Below are positions 34,741-42,857 of a stretch of 64,000 nt of DNA, piece by piece (the stretch's first letter is position 1; each line of letters opens with the position of its first letter). This stretch comes from Reyranella humidisoli (GTDB taxonomy: Bacteria > Pseudomonadota > Alphaproteobacteria > Reyranellales > Reyranellaceae). Below the pieces are notes generated by a model, which worked only from the letters and a program-made list of their open reading frames with translations, had not been told where the DNA came from and searched no databases. The stretch covers positions 2,888,001 through 2,952,000 of the forward strand of contig NZ_JAHOPB010000001.1 of NCBI RefSeq assembly GCF_019039055.1, read 5' to 3'. The translations under genes were made by a program, and so were the position numbers.

Positions 34741-34868
34741 TCCTGGCGGTCGATAGATCGCGAGGTGTCCACCGAGGTGAGCCACGGATGTAATGGTGAC
34801 CAGACGGTGGACGGGATTACGATCCCGACCCGGCCCCGCGCCTGAAATGGCGGCGGGGCTTTCTTTTT
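34741..34868 (+). ncRNA. Candidate structured small RNA ending in a terminator
   Basis: No protein frame fits, yet the segment is rich in pairing: an 8-bp stem GTCCACCG (34767-34774) with CGGTGGAC (34805-34812), immediately followed by a hairpin GGGAT-TACG-ATCCC (34813-34826), and then a terminator hairpin at 34833-34868. Three consecutive helices followed by a T-run is the layout of trans-acting small RNAs. The 5' end is unknown, and no promoter was identified. It is opposite in strand to the RiPP cluster and could equally be a leader of the cupin gene that is attenuated. Confidence 0.35.
34833..34868 (+). terminator. Rho-independent terminator
   Basis: GCCCCGCGCC at 34833-34842 pairs with GGCGGCGGGGC at 34849-34859 (one bulged G) around a 6-base loop, followed by TTTCTTTTT-like T-rich sequence to 34868. 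It is oriented for plus-strand transcription, although no plus-strand protein gene lies immediately upstream, which is why a small RNA is suspected. Confidence 0.75.
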
Positions 34869-34980
34869 GCCGATCGGGATCGGGCCGGTGAACCGGCGGC
34901 GGTCAGGCCCCGGCCGAGGATGAGAGCCGCGAGGAGCGCCGAGCTTGCCAGGCGGGACTGGCCGGTATGGAGTGCACCGC

Positions 34981-35499
34981 ATGAAGGGCTCGCAACCTGA
35001 AGCATATTTCTTCGAAGGCGACGATCAGACGCCAAACAATCCCGTATTGCCTTTGCTCGTCTATCGCAGTGTCGTTTCGATCGGCGCTTCGGCCGATGCG
35101 GCGCATCGGTTCGAGACTATCTTCGCCGCGAACGGATGGGGCGACGGGTGGCGCAACGGCATACATTCCTTCCTGCACTTCCATACATCGACCCATGAGG
35201 TCCTGGGCATTGCCGCCGGCCAGGCCATCGTGCAGTTCGGTGGGGGTGAAGGGCGTGCCCTTCAGGTACAGGCAGGTGACGTGGTGGCGCTTCCTGCGGG
35301 AGTCGGACACCAGCGCCTGCAGGCGAGCCGCGACCTGCTTGTCGTCGGTGCCTATCCGCGCAACGGCCGCTTCGATCAGAAGCGGCCGGGCGAAGTGGAC
35401 GCGAAGACGGCAGGTCGCGCGGTGGCGCTTGTACCGCTCCCGGAAATGGACCCCGTCCATGGAGCGGACGGGCCACTGAAGAACCTCTGGCGCTACTAA
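34981..35499 (+). CDS. Cupin-domain protein, YjlB-like
   Basis: 172 residues from ATG 34981. The sequence EAYFFEGDDQTPNNPVLPLL at the start matches the YjlB-type cupins. The cupin motif 1 region is FLHFHTSTHEVLGIAAGQA, with metal-ligand-like His and Glu, and motif 2 is GDVVALPAGVGHQRLQAS. Function unknown; such proteins are cytoplasmic metal-binding barrels, sometimes sugar- or phenolic-acting. The 3' end overlaps the convergent TPR gene by 4 bases. No strong ribosome site is visible. Confidence 0.82.
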   Translation: MKGSQPEAYFFEGDDQTPNNPVLPLLVYRSVVSIGASADAAHRFETIFAANGWGDGWRNGIHSFLHFHTSTHEVLGIAAGQAIVQFGGGEGRALQVQAGDVVALPAGVGHQRLQASRDLLVVGAYPRNGRFDQKRPGEVDAKTAGRAVALVPLPEMDPVHGADGPLKNLWRY

Positions 35500-36803
35500 T
35501 TGATGCCGTAGCTGGTGAACTGACGCTCGACACCAGGCATCAGCGCACGGGCGGCGGCCTTGTCGGCCTCGCCGCTTGCGTCGCCCTTGGCAACACGCAC
35601 CAGCCCGCGGCCGTAAAGTGCAAGCGGACGATCCGGCTCGCGCCGCAAGGCGGCGTCGTATTCGCGGAGCGCGATGTCCTTCTCGCCCAACTTGAGGAAG
35701 ATGAATCCCCTCGTCTCGCGCGTCTGCACATTGTCGGGTTGCAGCTTCAGCGCCTCGTCGCAATCCGAGAGCGCCTCCGCGAGATCACGGCCCACGACCA
35801 TGCGCGTCAGGCACCGATTGTTGTAGGCCCAGGCCATCCGGCCATCGATCTTGATGGCGTTGGTATAGTCGGCGATGGCCTTCTCGTAGTCCTCGCGGGC
35901 AAAGTTGGCATAGCCACGGTTGTAGCTGGCCAGCGCGTGATCGGGCTTCAGTTCGATCGCCTGGTCGAGATCGGCAAGCGCCTTGTCGATGTTGCCGCGC
36001 ATCGAGAAGATCGCCGCGCGATTGACCAGCGCGTCGACGTACTTGGGATCGAGGGACAGGGCCATGTTGTAATCGGTGAAGGCGCGCTGCATGTCTCCCA
36101 GCCGCGCATTGACGAGACCGCGCACCATGAAGGCACGGGGGTTGTCGGGTGCCAATTCGGTGGCACGGTCGAGATCGGCCAGCGCGCGGCCGTGTTCACC
36201 GACCGACGTATAGGCGTTGCCCCTCAGGATCAGCGTGTCGACATTGTCCGGCACGAGGGCCAGAGCGCGATCGAAGTCGGCGATGGCGCGGCGCATGTCG
36301 GCCTTGCGGGTCGCCATGAGGATGCCGCGGTCGACGTGGGCGAGAGCATTGCCGGTGTCGAGGCGGATCGCCTCGTCGTAGTCGGAGAGCGCACGCTCGA
36401 CGTCGTCGAGGGCGTGGCGGGCGATACCGCGCTGCAGGAACTGGTTCGCATTGAGCGATGCCATGTTCGTGGAGTCGTCGAAGAGTTCGATCGCCGCGCT
36501 GTAGTCGGCGGCGGCACGCGCCTGATCGCCGATAGCGCGATAGGCCTGACCCCGGTTCAGGTGGGCGGCCGCCAGTTCTCGGCCTTTCAGGATCTTGGTG
36601 TCGATCGCGACGGTGCAGGCGACAATGCGCGTTGCAGGAGTCGTGCCGTCCTGGTCGACGCAGAGGGGAATGGGAGAGGAAGCCGCCAAGGCAGCCTGCT
36701 GGTCGCTCTCCCGGGCCTGAAGCGTCGAATGGGGCGTCAGGACGACAAGGGCTGCGGCGCATATGGCGGCGCGGGTGCGTCGCCAGTTTGGATCCCGTCT
36801 CAT
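35496..36803 (-). CDS. Exported tetratricopeptide repeat protein
   Basis: 435 residues from ATG 36803 with AGGAG upstream. The N-terminus is a signal-like sequence (RRTRAAICAAALVVLTPHST). From residue about 75 to the end there are roughly nine to ten TPR units with repeated patterns such as A..DYDEAIRLDTGNALAHVDRG, AIADFDRALALVPDN and ALADLDQAIELKPDHALASY. A function in protein-protein scaffolding in the periplasm is likely; no enzymatic domain is seen. The C-terminus overlaps the cupin gene tail-to-tail by 4 bases. Confidence 0.85.
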   Translation of the reverse strand: MRRDPNWRRTRAAICAAALVVLTPHSTLQARESDQQAALAASSPIPLCVDQDGTTPATRIVACTVAIDTKILKGRELAAAHLNRGQAYRAIGDQARAAADYSAAIELFDDSTNMASLNANQFLQRGIARHALDDVERALSDYDEAIRLDTGNALAHVDRGILMATRKADMRRAIADFDRALALVPDNVDTLILRGNAYTSVGEHGRALADLDRATELAPDNPRAFMVRGLVNARLGDMQRAFTDYNMALSLDPKYVDALVNRAAIFSMRGNIDKALADLDQAIELKPDHALASYNRGYANFAREDYEKAIADYTNAIKIDGRMAWAYNNRCLTRMVVGRDLAEALSDCDEALKLQPDNVQTRETRGFIFLKLGEKDIALREYDAALRREPDRPLALYGRGLVRVAKGDASGEADKAAARALMPGVERQFTSYGIN

Positions 36804-36953
36804 TGCCACACTCCTAAGGAAACAATTCCGGTGGTAGGCTTGTGAGAGGTCCAACGACCTGAATTTGGCAATCGTTGCGGGTCGGGTGAAGGGTAAAAGC
36901 TTTGATTGGATGGGAACCTGGTCCGCAAATCCGCATCTGAGACTGGAGGATCG

Positions 36954-37337
36954 ATGTTTCGTTTGTCTGCCCTTGTCGCCTTGTTCGGCGCGTTGATCGT
37001 CGGTTTAGGCTCCGCACATGCTCAGAATCAGGCGCCGCAATATTGGGTGACCTATGCCTACGACTCCTCGACCGGCGCGTGGGGACTGGGCTGGGGCCGG
37101 ACAGACCGGCAGGTCACGATCAACGAGGCCTTGTCGCGCTGCGCCAAACCCGGCTGCAAGGCAGGCAACGTCACCCTCGCCCGCTGTATTGCGATAGCGC
37201 AGGGTACGCAGAAAGGGCCGGGCTTCGGCTCCGGCAACGATGCCAATACGGCCAAGGCGAATGCCTTGCGATTCTGTCAGCAGGGCCCTGCCGGCTCCAC
37301 CTGCGAAGTGACGGCGTGGCGCTGTGGCGGCAACTGA
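36954..37337 (+). CDS. Small secreted cysteine-containing protein (DUF4189-like)
   Basis: 127 residues from ATG 36954 with GGAGGA upstream. The signal peptide spans about 1-25 (FGALIVGLGSAHAQNQ). The mature part, with YDSSTGAWGLGWGRTDRQVT, then ALSRCAKPGC and C..IAQGTQKGPG, and a C-terminal CEVTAWRCGG, resembles DUF4189 proteins that have a WG.......A...A...C pattern and probably one or more disulfides. Function unknown. It is divergent from the TPR protein across 150 bases. Confidence 0.72.
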   Translation: MFRLSALVALFGALIVGLGSAHAQNQAPQYWVTYAYDSSTGAWGLGWGRTDRQVTINEALSRCAKPGCKAGNVTLARCIAIAQGTQKGPGFGSGNDANTAKANALRFCQQGPAGSTCEVTAWRCGGN

Positions 37338-37379
37338 TGCCATTCACATGGCGTGCGCCAGCATCGTCCAGGCGTAGGC

Positions 37380-38255
37380 TCACGAACGGCGGGTAAAAAG
37401 AAGGTCCTGCTGACGGGTGGGCATGGCCTCGACGCGCTGCAGCTTCGCGGGGCGGCGCCAGCGCAGGTAACATTCGAGTTCGTAGTCGTTCTCGATGGCC
37501 CAGGCGGCAAAGCCCGCGGCGCGCATCCGGTCGAAGACGTCGCGCCAGACCTCGAAATCGTCGTCGGGGCTCGCCTCCACCACGATGTCCATCGTCGCGG
37601 GATAGCGGGACAGCTGTTCGAGCAGGTGGCGGAGGATCGGCGGTTCCGCACCTTCCACGTCCATCTTGATGAGACGCAGACGCGCCAACTCGTCGGGCTT
37701 CAGGATTTCCGCGAGCGGCAGAGCCTCCACCGAAGCCATCAGCGTCCCGCCGCGCGAGGCGAGCGTGGTGGCGGCGCCGATATTGCCCTCGTTTATCTCG
37801 TAGAGGTCGAGCGTGCCGGGCCTGTCGGACACGGCGGCATTGACCGCCCGCACATTGGACGACGAGGGGTTGGCCGCGAGGTTGCGTTGCAGGAGCGCGA
37901 AGGTGCGCGGCGAGGCCTCGATCGAAACGACCTTGCCCATGGCGCCGACGCGGGAGGAGGCGAGGAGCGTGTCGTAACCGATGTTCGCACCGATATCGAC
38001 GAAGACGTCGCCGGCCGAAAGGTTCTGTTCGATGACCCGCGAGACGTCTGGCTCCCACACGCCGAAATAGAGGATCATGCGCTGGATCAGGTCCTGCGGA
38101 TTGCAGTACAGGCGGGCGCCGAAGTAGGTCGTCGCCAGATGCTCGGGTCCGAGGGTGCGCAGGGCCTTGTTGTAGGCGCGGAAACCCAGCCGGGCGGCCG
38201 GCAGCGGCAGGCGCCGCAGCGTTCCCATGACGGTCTTGTGGAGGAGCTGAATCAT
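37380..38255 (-). CDS. FkbM-family SAM-dependent methyltransferase
   Basis: 291 residues from ATG 38255, with GAGGACGGAG upstream. SAM-binding motif I is VFVDIGANIGYDT at about 85-97, the acidic motif is VVSIEASPRTFALLQRN, and the family hallmark LIKMDVEGAEPPIL lies in the middle. FkbM-like enzymes O-methylate sugars, polyketides or other small molecules; genes of this type often accompany glycan synthesis. Here no glycosyltransferase is adjacent, so the acceptor is unknown. The N-terminal 70 residues carry no recognised domain. Confidence 0.88.
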   Translation of the reverse strand: MIQLLHKTVMGTLRRLPLPAARLGFRAYNKALRTLGPEHLATTYFGARLYCNPQDLIQRMILYFGVWEPDVSRVIEQNLSAGDVFVDIGANIGYDTLLASSRVGAMGKVVSIEASPRTFALLQRNLAANPSSSNVRAVNAAVSDRPGTLDLYEINEGNIGAATTLASRGGTLMASVEALPLAEILKPDELARLRLIKMDVEGAEPPILRHLLEQLSRYPATMDIVVEASPDDDFEVWRDVFDRMRAAGFAAWAIENDYELECYLRWRRPAKLQRVEAMPTRQQDLLFTRRS

Positions 38256-38375
38256 CTCCGTCCTCTATAGCGTGTTTTGCGCGGCTTGTTTCGCAGGCCG
38301 CGGGCGGATTTCTTGACGGCGAAGCCGCATGAGGCGCACGGTCGTGAAAATTCATTCGTGGTGAGGACCCGCCCA

Positions 38376-39227
38376 ATGTCGCTTTCCGTCAGGCCCCTTT
38401 CCCATGCCCTCGGTGCCGAGGTGAGGGGCGTCGATCTGGCCAGGCCACTCAGCAATTCCGAGTTCGACCAGATCCACCGGACCTTCCTCGAGAAGGGCAT
38501 CCTGCTGTTCCGCAACCAGAAGATCACCCGCGAGCAGCACATCGCCTTCAGCCGCCGTTTCGGCGAGCTCGACAATCACGATTCCCTGCCGCGCGACCGT
38601 CATCCCGACTATCCCGAGCTTCTGCTGGTGACCAACATCCCGGAGAAGGACGGCAAGCAGTCGGCGTCGAAATACACCGGCCAGCAATGGCATTCCGACA
38701 TGTCGTTCACCCCGGTGCCGTCGCTGGGCTCGCTGCTGCGCGGCATCACCATCCCGCCGGTCGGCGGCGACACGATGTTCACCAACATGTACCTCGCCTA
38801 CGACACGCTGTCGGAGGGCATGAAGAAGATCGTCGAGGGGCTGCACGGCATCCATACCGGCACCCGCAAGGTCGAAGACACCAACTCCGACCGCGAGAAG
38901 GAGCAGAAGAAGATCAATCCGCCGATCGCCCAGCCGGTGGTGCGTGTGCATCCCGAGACCGGCCGCAAGGCGCTCTACATCGGCGAGAAGGTCTCGTGCT
39001 TCGTCGACATGACGCCGGAGGAGAGCCGGCCGCTGATCGACTATCTGGTGCGCCATGCGACGCGGCCGCAGTTCGTCTATCGCCACCAGTGGCAACAGGA
39101 CGACATCATCCTGTGGGACAATCGCTGCACCATGCACATTGCGCTCGGCGACTACCAGGAAGGCGAGATCCGCCACCTCGAGCGCACCACCGTCAAAGGC
39201 ACTCCGTCGGGATATTACCTGCAATGA
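38376..39227 (+). CDS. TauD/TfdA-family 2-oxoglutarate-dependent dioxygenase
   Basis: 283 residues from ATG 38376 with GAGGA upstream. The Fe(II) facial triad begins with H106 and D108 (QQWHSDMSF). The 2-oxoglutarate-binding Arg lies in LERTTVKG. The distal His that TauD has in 'MHRAT' is Glu in this protein (RHLERTT), although a His two residues earlier might serve. Related enzymes cleave taurine, 2,4-D or other oxo-acids. It overlaps the downstream Bug binding-protein gene by ATGA, which suggests uptake and oxidative breakdown of one organic acid. Confidence 0.87.
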   Translation: MSLSVRPLSHALGAEVRGVDLARPLSNSEFDQIHRTFLEKGILLFRNQKITREQHIAFSRRFGELDNHDSLPRDRHPDYPELLLVTNIPEKDGKQSASKYTGQQWHSDMSFTPVPSLGSLLRGITIPPVGGDTMFTNMYLAYDTLSEGMKKIVEGLHGIHTGTRKVEDTNSDREKEQKKINPPIAQPVVRVHPETGRKALYIGEKVSCFVDMTPEESRPLIDYLVRHATRPQFVYRHQWQQDDIILWDNRCTMHIALGDYQEGEIRHLERTTVKGTPSGYYLQ

Positions 39228-40201
39228 AGCGTTCTTCTTTTCTGCGCGGCGCCGCCGCCCTCGCAATCGCCCCGTCCGTCGCACCCGCCATCGTGCGTGC
39301 CCAGGGCGCCTATCCCGACAAGCAGATTCGGATGGTGATCCCGTTCGCCGCGGGCGGCACGACCGACCTGATGGCGCGCGCCGTCGGCCAGCATTTCGCG
39401 CAGGCCTGGGGCCAGCCTGTCGTCGCCGACAATCGCGCGGGCGCCAACGGCGTCGTCGCGGGCGAGATCGTCGCCAAGGCGCCGGGCGACGGCTACACGC
39501 TCAGCGTCGTGGCGATGGGACACGCGATCAATCCACTGATCTACAAGAAGCTGCCCTACGACGGCGTGAACGACTTCACGCCGATCAGCCTGCTCGCGAC
39601 GTTTCCGCAGCTCGTGCTGGTCCATCCATCGGTCAAGGCCAACTCGCTGCCTGAACTGATCCAGCTGGCGAAGACCGCCTCGCCGCCGCTCACCTATGCC
39701 TCGGGCGGCAACGGCTCGTCCCAGCACCTGGCTGGCGCGCTGTTCGCCCACATGGCCAAGCTCAACCTGACCCATGTCGCATACAAGGGCGGCAATCCCG
39801 CCCAGCTCGACCTGATGGCCGGCAACGTGAACATGATGATCACGCAGCCCAATTCGAAGGATCTGATCACCACCGGGAAGATGCGCGCGCTGGCCGTCAG
39901 TTCGGCCAGGCGCAGCCAGTACTATCCGGAGCTGCCGACCGTCGCCGAGGCCGGTGTGCCCGGCTACGAATCGGTCGCCTGGTACGGGCTGCTGGGGCCC
40001 AAGGGCATGCCACCGGATCTGGTTAAGAAGATCGCGGACGAGACGGTAAAGGCCTGCGCCGGCGAAGGTGCCAAGTCGATCGTCGCCGGGCAGGGCGGCG
40101 ACATGGTCGCCGGCACGCCCGCGCAATTTGCCGACTTCATTGCGGCGGAGCGCAAACGCTATGAAGCGATCGTTCGCGAAGCCAACATGACGGTCGACTA
40201 G
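39224..40201 (+). CDS. Tripartite tricarboxylate transporter (Bug/TctC) substrate-binding protein
   Basis: 325 residues from ATG 39224, which overlaps the dioxygenase stop by 4 bases. The signal is MKRSSFLRGAAALAIAPSVAP, with cleavage near VRAQG (about residue 26). The Bug pattern is complete: YPDKQIRMVIPFAAGGTTD, NRAGANGVVAG, GDGYTLSVV, GYESVAWYGLLGPKGMP. It is less similar to the three tandem Bug proteins at 11797-14778. The coupling suggests it binds the substrate of the TauD-like enzyme, but that is inference. Confidence 0.9.
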   Translation: MKRSSFLRGAAALAIAPSVAPAIVRAQGAYPDKQIRMVIPFAAGGTTDLMARAVGQHFAQAWGQPVVADNRAGANGVVAGEIVAKAPGDGYTLSVVAMGHAINPLIYKKLPYDGVNDFTPISLLATFPQLVLVHPSVKANSLPELIQLAKTASPPLTYASGGNGSSQHLAGALFAHMAKLNLTHVAYKGGNPAQLDLMAGNVNMMITQPNSKDLITTGKMRALAVSSARRSQYYPELPTVAEAGVPGYESVAWYGLLGPKGMPPDLVKKIADETVKACAGEGAKSIVAGQGGDMVAGTPAQFADFIAAERKRYEAIVREANMTVD

Positions 40202-40210
40202 GTCAGTCGA

Positions 40211-40489
40211 TCAACGCGTGCCCGCGGGGGGAGCCTGCCGCGTCGTGTCGGAACCGACACCCGGCTGGCCCGCGCTGGGAGCGCCCGGTGCAGCCGGTGC
40301 CGGGGTGATCGTCGAACCGCCGGGAGGCGGTGACGACGATGGCGGCGGCGGAACTGTCGGCGATGTGCCGGCCGGGGCCGGCGACGTCGATGTGCCGCCG
40401 CTGCTGGAGCCAGCGCCTGTCGATTGCGCGTGGACGGCTCCGGCCGTGACGGTCAAGGCCAGAACGGCGATCAAGGCTTTTCCAAACAT
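40211..40489 (-). CDS. Small secreted Pro/Ser/Thr/Gly-rich protein
   Basis: 92 residues from ATG 40489 with AGGAGGAT upstream. Residues 1-22 form a signal peptide (FGKALIAVLALTVTAGAVHAQ). The rest is low-complexity, with TSPAPAGTSP, PPPPSSSPPPGG and APGAPSAGQPG. No globular domain is visible. The strong ribosome site and signal sequence indicate a real gene. A function as an exported linker or wall-associated peptide is conceivable but unsupported. Confidence 0.65.
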   Translation of the reverse strand: MFGKALIAVLALTVTAGAVHAQSTGAGSSSGGTSTSPAPAGTSPTVPPPPSSSPPPGGSTITPAPAAPGAPSAGQPGVGSDTTRQAPPAGTR

Positions 40490-40558
40490 CCGATCCTCCT
40501 GGGAATGGTCGTGGGTCAACCGCTGGAGGAAGCCGGCGTTGCATGGCCGCGCCAAAAG

Positions 40559-41104
40559 CTAGATCGGCTTGCCTTCGCTGGCGGCCCAGCGAGCCATCAA
40601 GCTGTTGCTCGGCTGGGTATGGTCCATGACCTTGCGCGTGGTTTCGGCGCCCGCGACTGGCAGGCCTTTCGGGTCGAGCAGGCCGGCCTGCACGAGGACC
40701 GACGCCTGGTCCCAGTAGATGTGCTCGTGAGCCACCTTGCCATCGACGAACCGCACGATCGCAACCAGCGGAACCTCGACCCTGCGTCCGGTCGGCGCGA
40801 TGCCCGGCAGCATCCAGTCGACTTCGCTGGTGTGCGTGAAGCGAAACACCATTTCGTCGACGATCTGATCCGTGCCGATCGTGCGGCTCACTGGAACGAG
40901 TTCCGTGTCGGGCGGATTGTTGCCGATGAAATGGTACTTGTAGAAGCGCTTGAGCTGATCGTGTCCCACGCCGCCGGTCATGGTCGGAACGTGATTTACG
41001 TACGGCGTCGCCACCATCGTGGCCATCGTGGCATCCACGTCGCGAGTCTCGAATTCATGGCGGCAATGGGCTTCCCAGAGAGCGGCGAGGTCGTGAGCGG
41101 CCAT
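40559..41104 (-). CDS. NTF2/SnoaL-like small protein
   Basis: 181 residues from ATG 41104. The SnoaL/NTF2-like fold is suggested by LWEAHCRHEFETRDVDATMATM near the start, then GVGHDQLKRFYKYHF, ELVPVSRTIGTDQIVDEMVF, VAIVRFVDGKVAHEHIYWDQ. The HEHIYWDQ block is typical of the ester-cyclase-like/nuclear transport factor 2 group in Proteobacteria. Reaction unknown; no signal peptide. It is followed by the small Pro-rich protein after 69 bases and may be cotranscribed with the SRPBCC gene upstream. Confidence 0.8.
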   Translation of the reverse strand: MAAHDLAALWEAHCRHEFETRDVDATMATMVATPYVNHVPTMTGGVGHDQLKRFYKYHFIGNNPPDTELVPVSRTIGTDQIVDEMVFRFTHTSEVDWMLPGIAPTGRRVEVPLVAIVRFVDGKVAHEHIYWDQASVLVQAGLLDPKGLPVAGAETTRKVMDHTQPSNSLMARWAASEGKPI

Positions 41105-41171
41105 GGTGGCTGTCCCTTGTCATGCTGAAAGGGGACAGCCTATCGCGTTCTCCCGGGAGATTCCCGGGGGA

Positions 41172-41642
41172 TTAGAGCGTCGCGGCCAGTGCCGCGAGCT
41201 GGTCGGTGCAGATGCCCCAGCCCTGGTGGAAGCCCATCTTCTCGTGGGCCTCGCGATCCTCGACCGTCCAGTGGCGGACGCGCGCGGTGTAGAGCGTCTT
41301 GTCTCCCTGCGGCTCGAAGGTGAGGATCGCCGTCATGAATGGTTTGGCCGAAGGCTGCCACGCCTCGGTGAAGGCATCGGTGAAGACCAGCCGCTCGTTC
41401 GGTACGACTTCGAGGTACATGCCGCGATTGGGCATGTCCTGCCCGTCGGGACCGCGCATCACGATCAGGTTCGCGCCGCCGGTCCTGACGTCCACCTCGA
41501 CGACCGGCGTCTCGTAGGGCTTGGGCGCGAACCACTGTTTCATCAGCGCCGGTTCGGTCCAGCAGCGATAGAGCGTCTCGCGCGGCGCATCGATCAGGCG
41601 CGTCAGCACGAGTTCGCGGTCGGTGGAGGGGCTGGTCGTCAT
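41172..41642 (-). CDS. SRPBCC/AHSA1-domain protein
   Basis: 156 residues from ATG 41642 with AAGGAG upstream. The AHSA1-type START fold is recognisable: ELVLTRLIDAPRETLYRCWT, PALMKQWFAPK, then VVPNERLVFTDAF and ILTFEPQGDKTLYTARVRHW. The C-terminal EKMGFHQGWGICTDQLAALA is typical. These cytoplasmic proteins bind lipids or small hydrophobic ligands and often follow ArsR-type regulators; no such regulator is next to it. The ligand is unknown. Confidence 0.85.
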   Translation of the reverse strand: MTTSPSTDRELVLTRLIDAPRETLYRCWTEPALMKQWFAPKPYETPVVEVDVRTGGANLIVMRGPDGQDMPNRGMYLEVVPNERLVFTDAFTEAWQPSAKPFMTAILTFEPQGDKTLYTARVRHWTVEDREAHEKMGFHQGWGICTDQLAALAATL

Positions 41643-41715
41643 TTCAGGCTCCTTGTGAGGTCGGTCTGTCCCGAGGACGGACGACACCGACCCGTTCCGA
41701 CACAAGGGGGCGAAC

Positions 41716-42831
41716 TTATTCGCGTGGGCCGTAGGAGCCCGGGGTCACGCCGCCATATTCGTGGCTGACCCGGCCGTTCCAGCCGTAGCCGACATGGCCG
41801 CCGGCGGCGTCGTAGAGATAGTCGAAGCCTTCGAGAAACATGCGTCCGGTGTTCACGAAGACATTGGCGTCGTGGACCACCTCGACCCGTTCGGGATGGA
41901 GAGGGTTGCCGCGACGCCCGGCGCGGAACTCGTAGAAGGCGGGCTGCGGACGCTGGCGATCGGGCATGAACAGTTCGATGCGCGTGCCTTCGGGCGCGCG
42001 GCGGCCGCGATGCAGGGCCGTACCGGCCGGTGGCGAGAGGAACATGTAGTCGATGCCTGTATCCATCAGCATCGTTCCGCGGCCGGTGACGCCGTCGACC
42101 GACACGGTCATGGGCGCACCGTTCCAGTCGGGGACGCCCGGCGGATGGGCCTTGGAGGTCAGCTTCACGAAGGCCATGTGGCGGGTGAGGGCGGGCGTCA
42201 TGCCGAGGTGAACGCCGGTGCGCGTGACGACATAGCCCTGGCGCACCGAACTTACCGGTCGGCCGGAAGCGAGCGACACCAGGCTCACGAAGGGGTTCTT
42301 GGGCGAGGTGTTGTCGGCGGTGTGCTGCGCCGACCCGCGATCGAATCCGATGCCCATGAAGCCGACATTGCGCGGATCGCTCTCGGGGCGGCAGTCGCGC
42401 GCATGTTCCAGGCAGGTGATCTCCGTCACGCGCAGCACCTGCACGCGCGCGGTCGCGACGGGCGTGTGGGCGTCGCGGCGAATCACGACGTCCGTCATCC
42501 AGTGCTCGCCGGTCAGCACGCGGCCGCTGCTGTTGTAAACGAGGCGTCCCGGTCCCTGCGCGACGTCGCCGGGTCCGGGAATGAAATGCTCGGCCGATAC
42601 GACGATGCCGGTCGAGCCCGTGTCCATGCCGAACAGGCGCGGCCGGCTACCGTTGAGGCTGAGCCAGATTTGGGGCACGTGCGACATCGAGATGGGGCCG
42701 TTGGCGAAGGGGATCTCGATCGCGTCGAGGCCTTCGTAGGCGCGCCATGGTTCCTGGGCCCGTACACCGGCCAGCGCCGACAGCATGAACGTGAGGATAG
42801 CGGCCGCGAGGATGCGGAGCGGGCGTGACAT
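41716..42831 (-). CDS. Secreted pepsin-like (two-DTG) aspartic protease-related protein
   Basis: 371 residues from ATG 42831. The signal peptide is the hydrophobic run to about residue 25 (LSALAGVRAQEPW). Two aspartic-protease-like motifs appear in the right order: D70-T-G-S in RLFGMDTGSTGIVVS and D257-T-G in TMLMDTGIDYMFL. The spacing of about 187 residues fits a bilobed pepsin-like monomer. If active it would be a periplasmic or extracellular endopeptidase; pepsin-type proteases are uncommon in bacteria. The second site lacks the usual Ser/Thr after Gly, so activity needs proof. It lies downstream of the gene at 42858. Confidence 0.72.
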   Translation of the reverse strand: MSRPLRILAAAILTFMLSALAGVRAQEPWRAYEGLDAIEIPFANGPISMSHVPQIWLSLNGSRPRLFGMDTGSTGIVVSAEHFIPGPGDVAQGPGRLVYNSSGRVLTGEHWMTDVVIRRDAHTPVATARVQVLRVTEITCLEHARDCRPESDPRNVGFMGIGFDRGSAQHTADNTSPKNPFVSLVSLASGRPVSSVRQGYVVTRTGVHLGMTPALTRHMAFVKLTSKAHPPGVPDWNGAPMTVSVDGVTGRGTMLMDTGIDYMFLSPPAGTALHRGRRAPEGTRIELFMPDRQRPQPAFYEFRAGRRGNPLHPERVEVVHDANVFVNTGRMFLEGFDYLYDAAGGHVGYGWNGRVSHEYGGVTPGSYGPRE

Positions 42832-42857
42832 GGCGGATCTCTTCTGATGCGGCGAAA

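Larger units (their letters stand above)
34624..34980. other. Intergenic region between RiPP cluster and cupin gene
   Basis: This 357-base stretch is the only gap over 300 bases. From left to right it holds the RiPP cluster ribosome site (near 34630), a small palindrome GCGAA-CCA-TTCGC at 34661-34673 that could be an operator, and a plus-strand structured segment with a terminator at 34741-34868 (listed separately). It then has about 110 bases in which I see nothing before the cupin ATG. No convincing sigma-70 promoter was found by eye. Confidence 0.6.
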
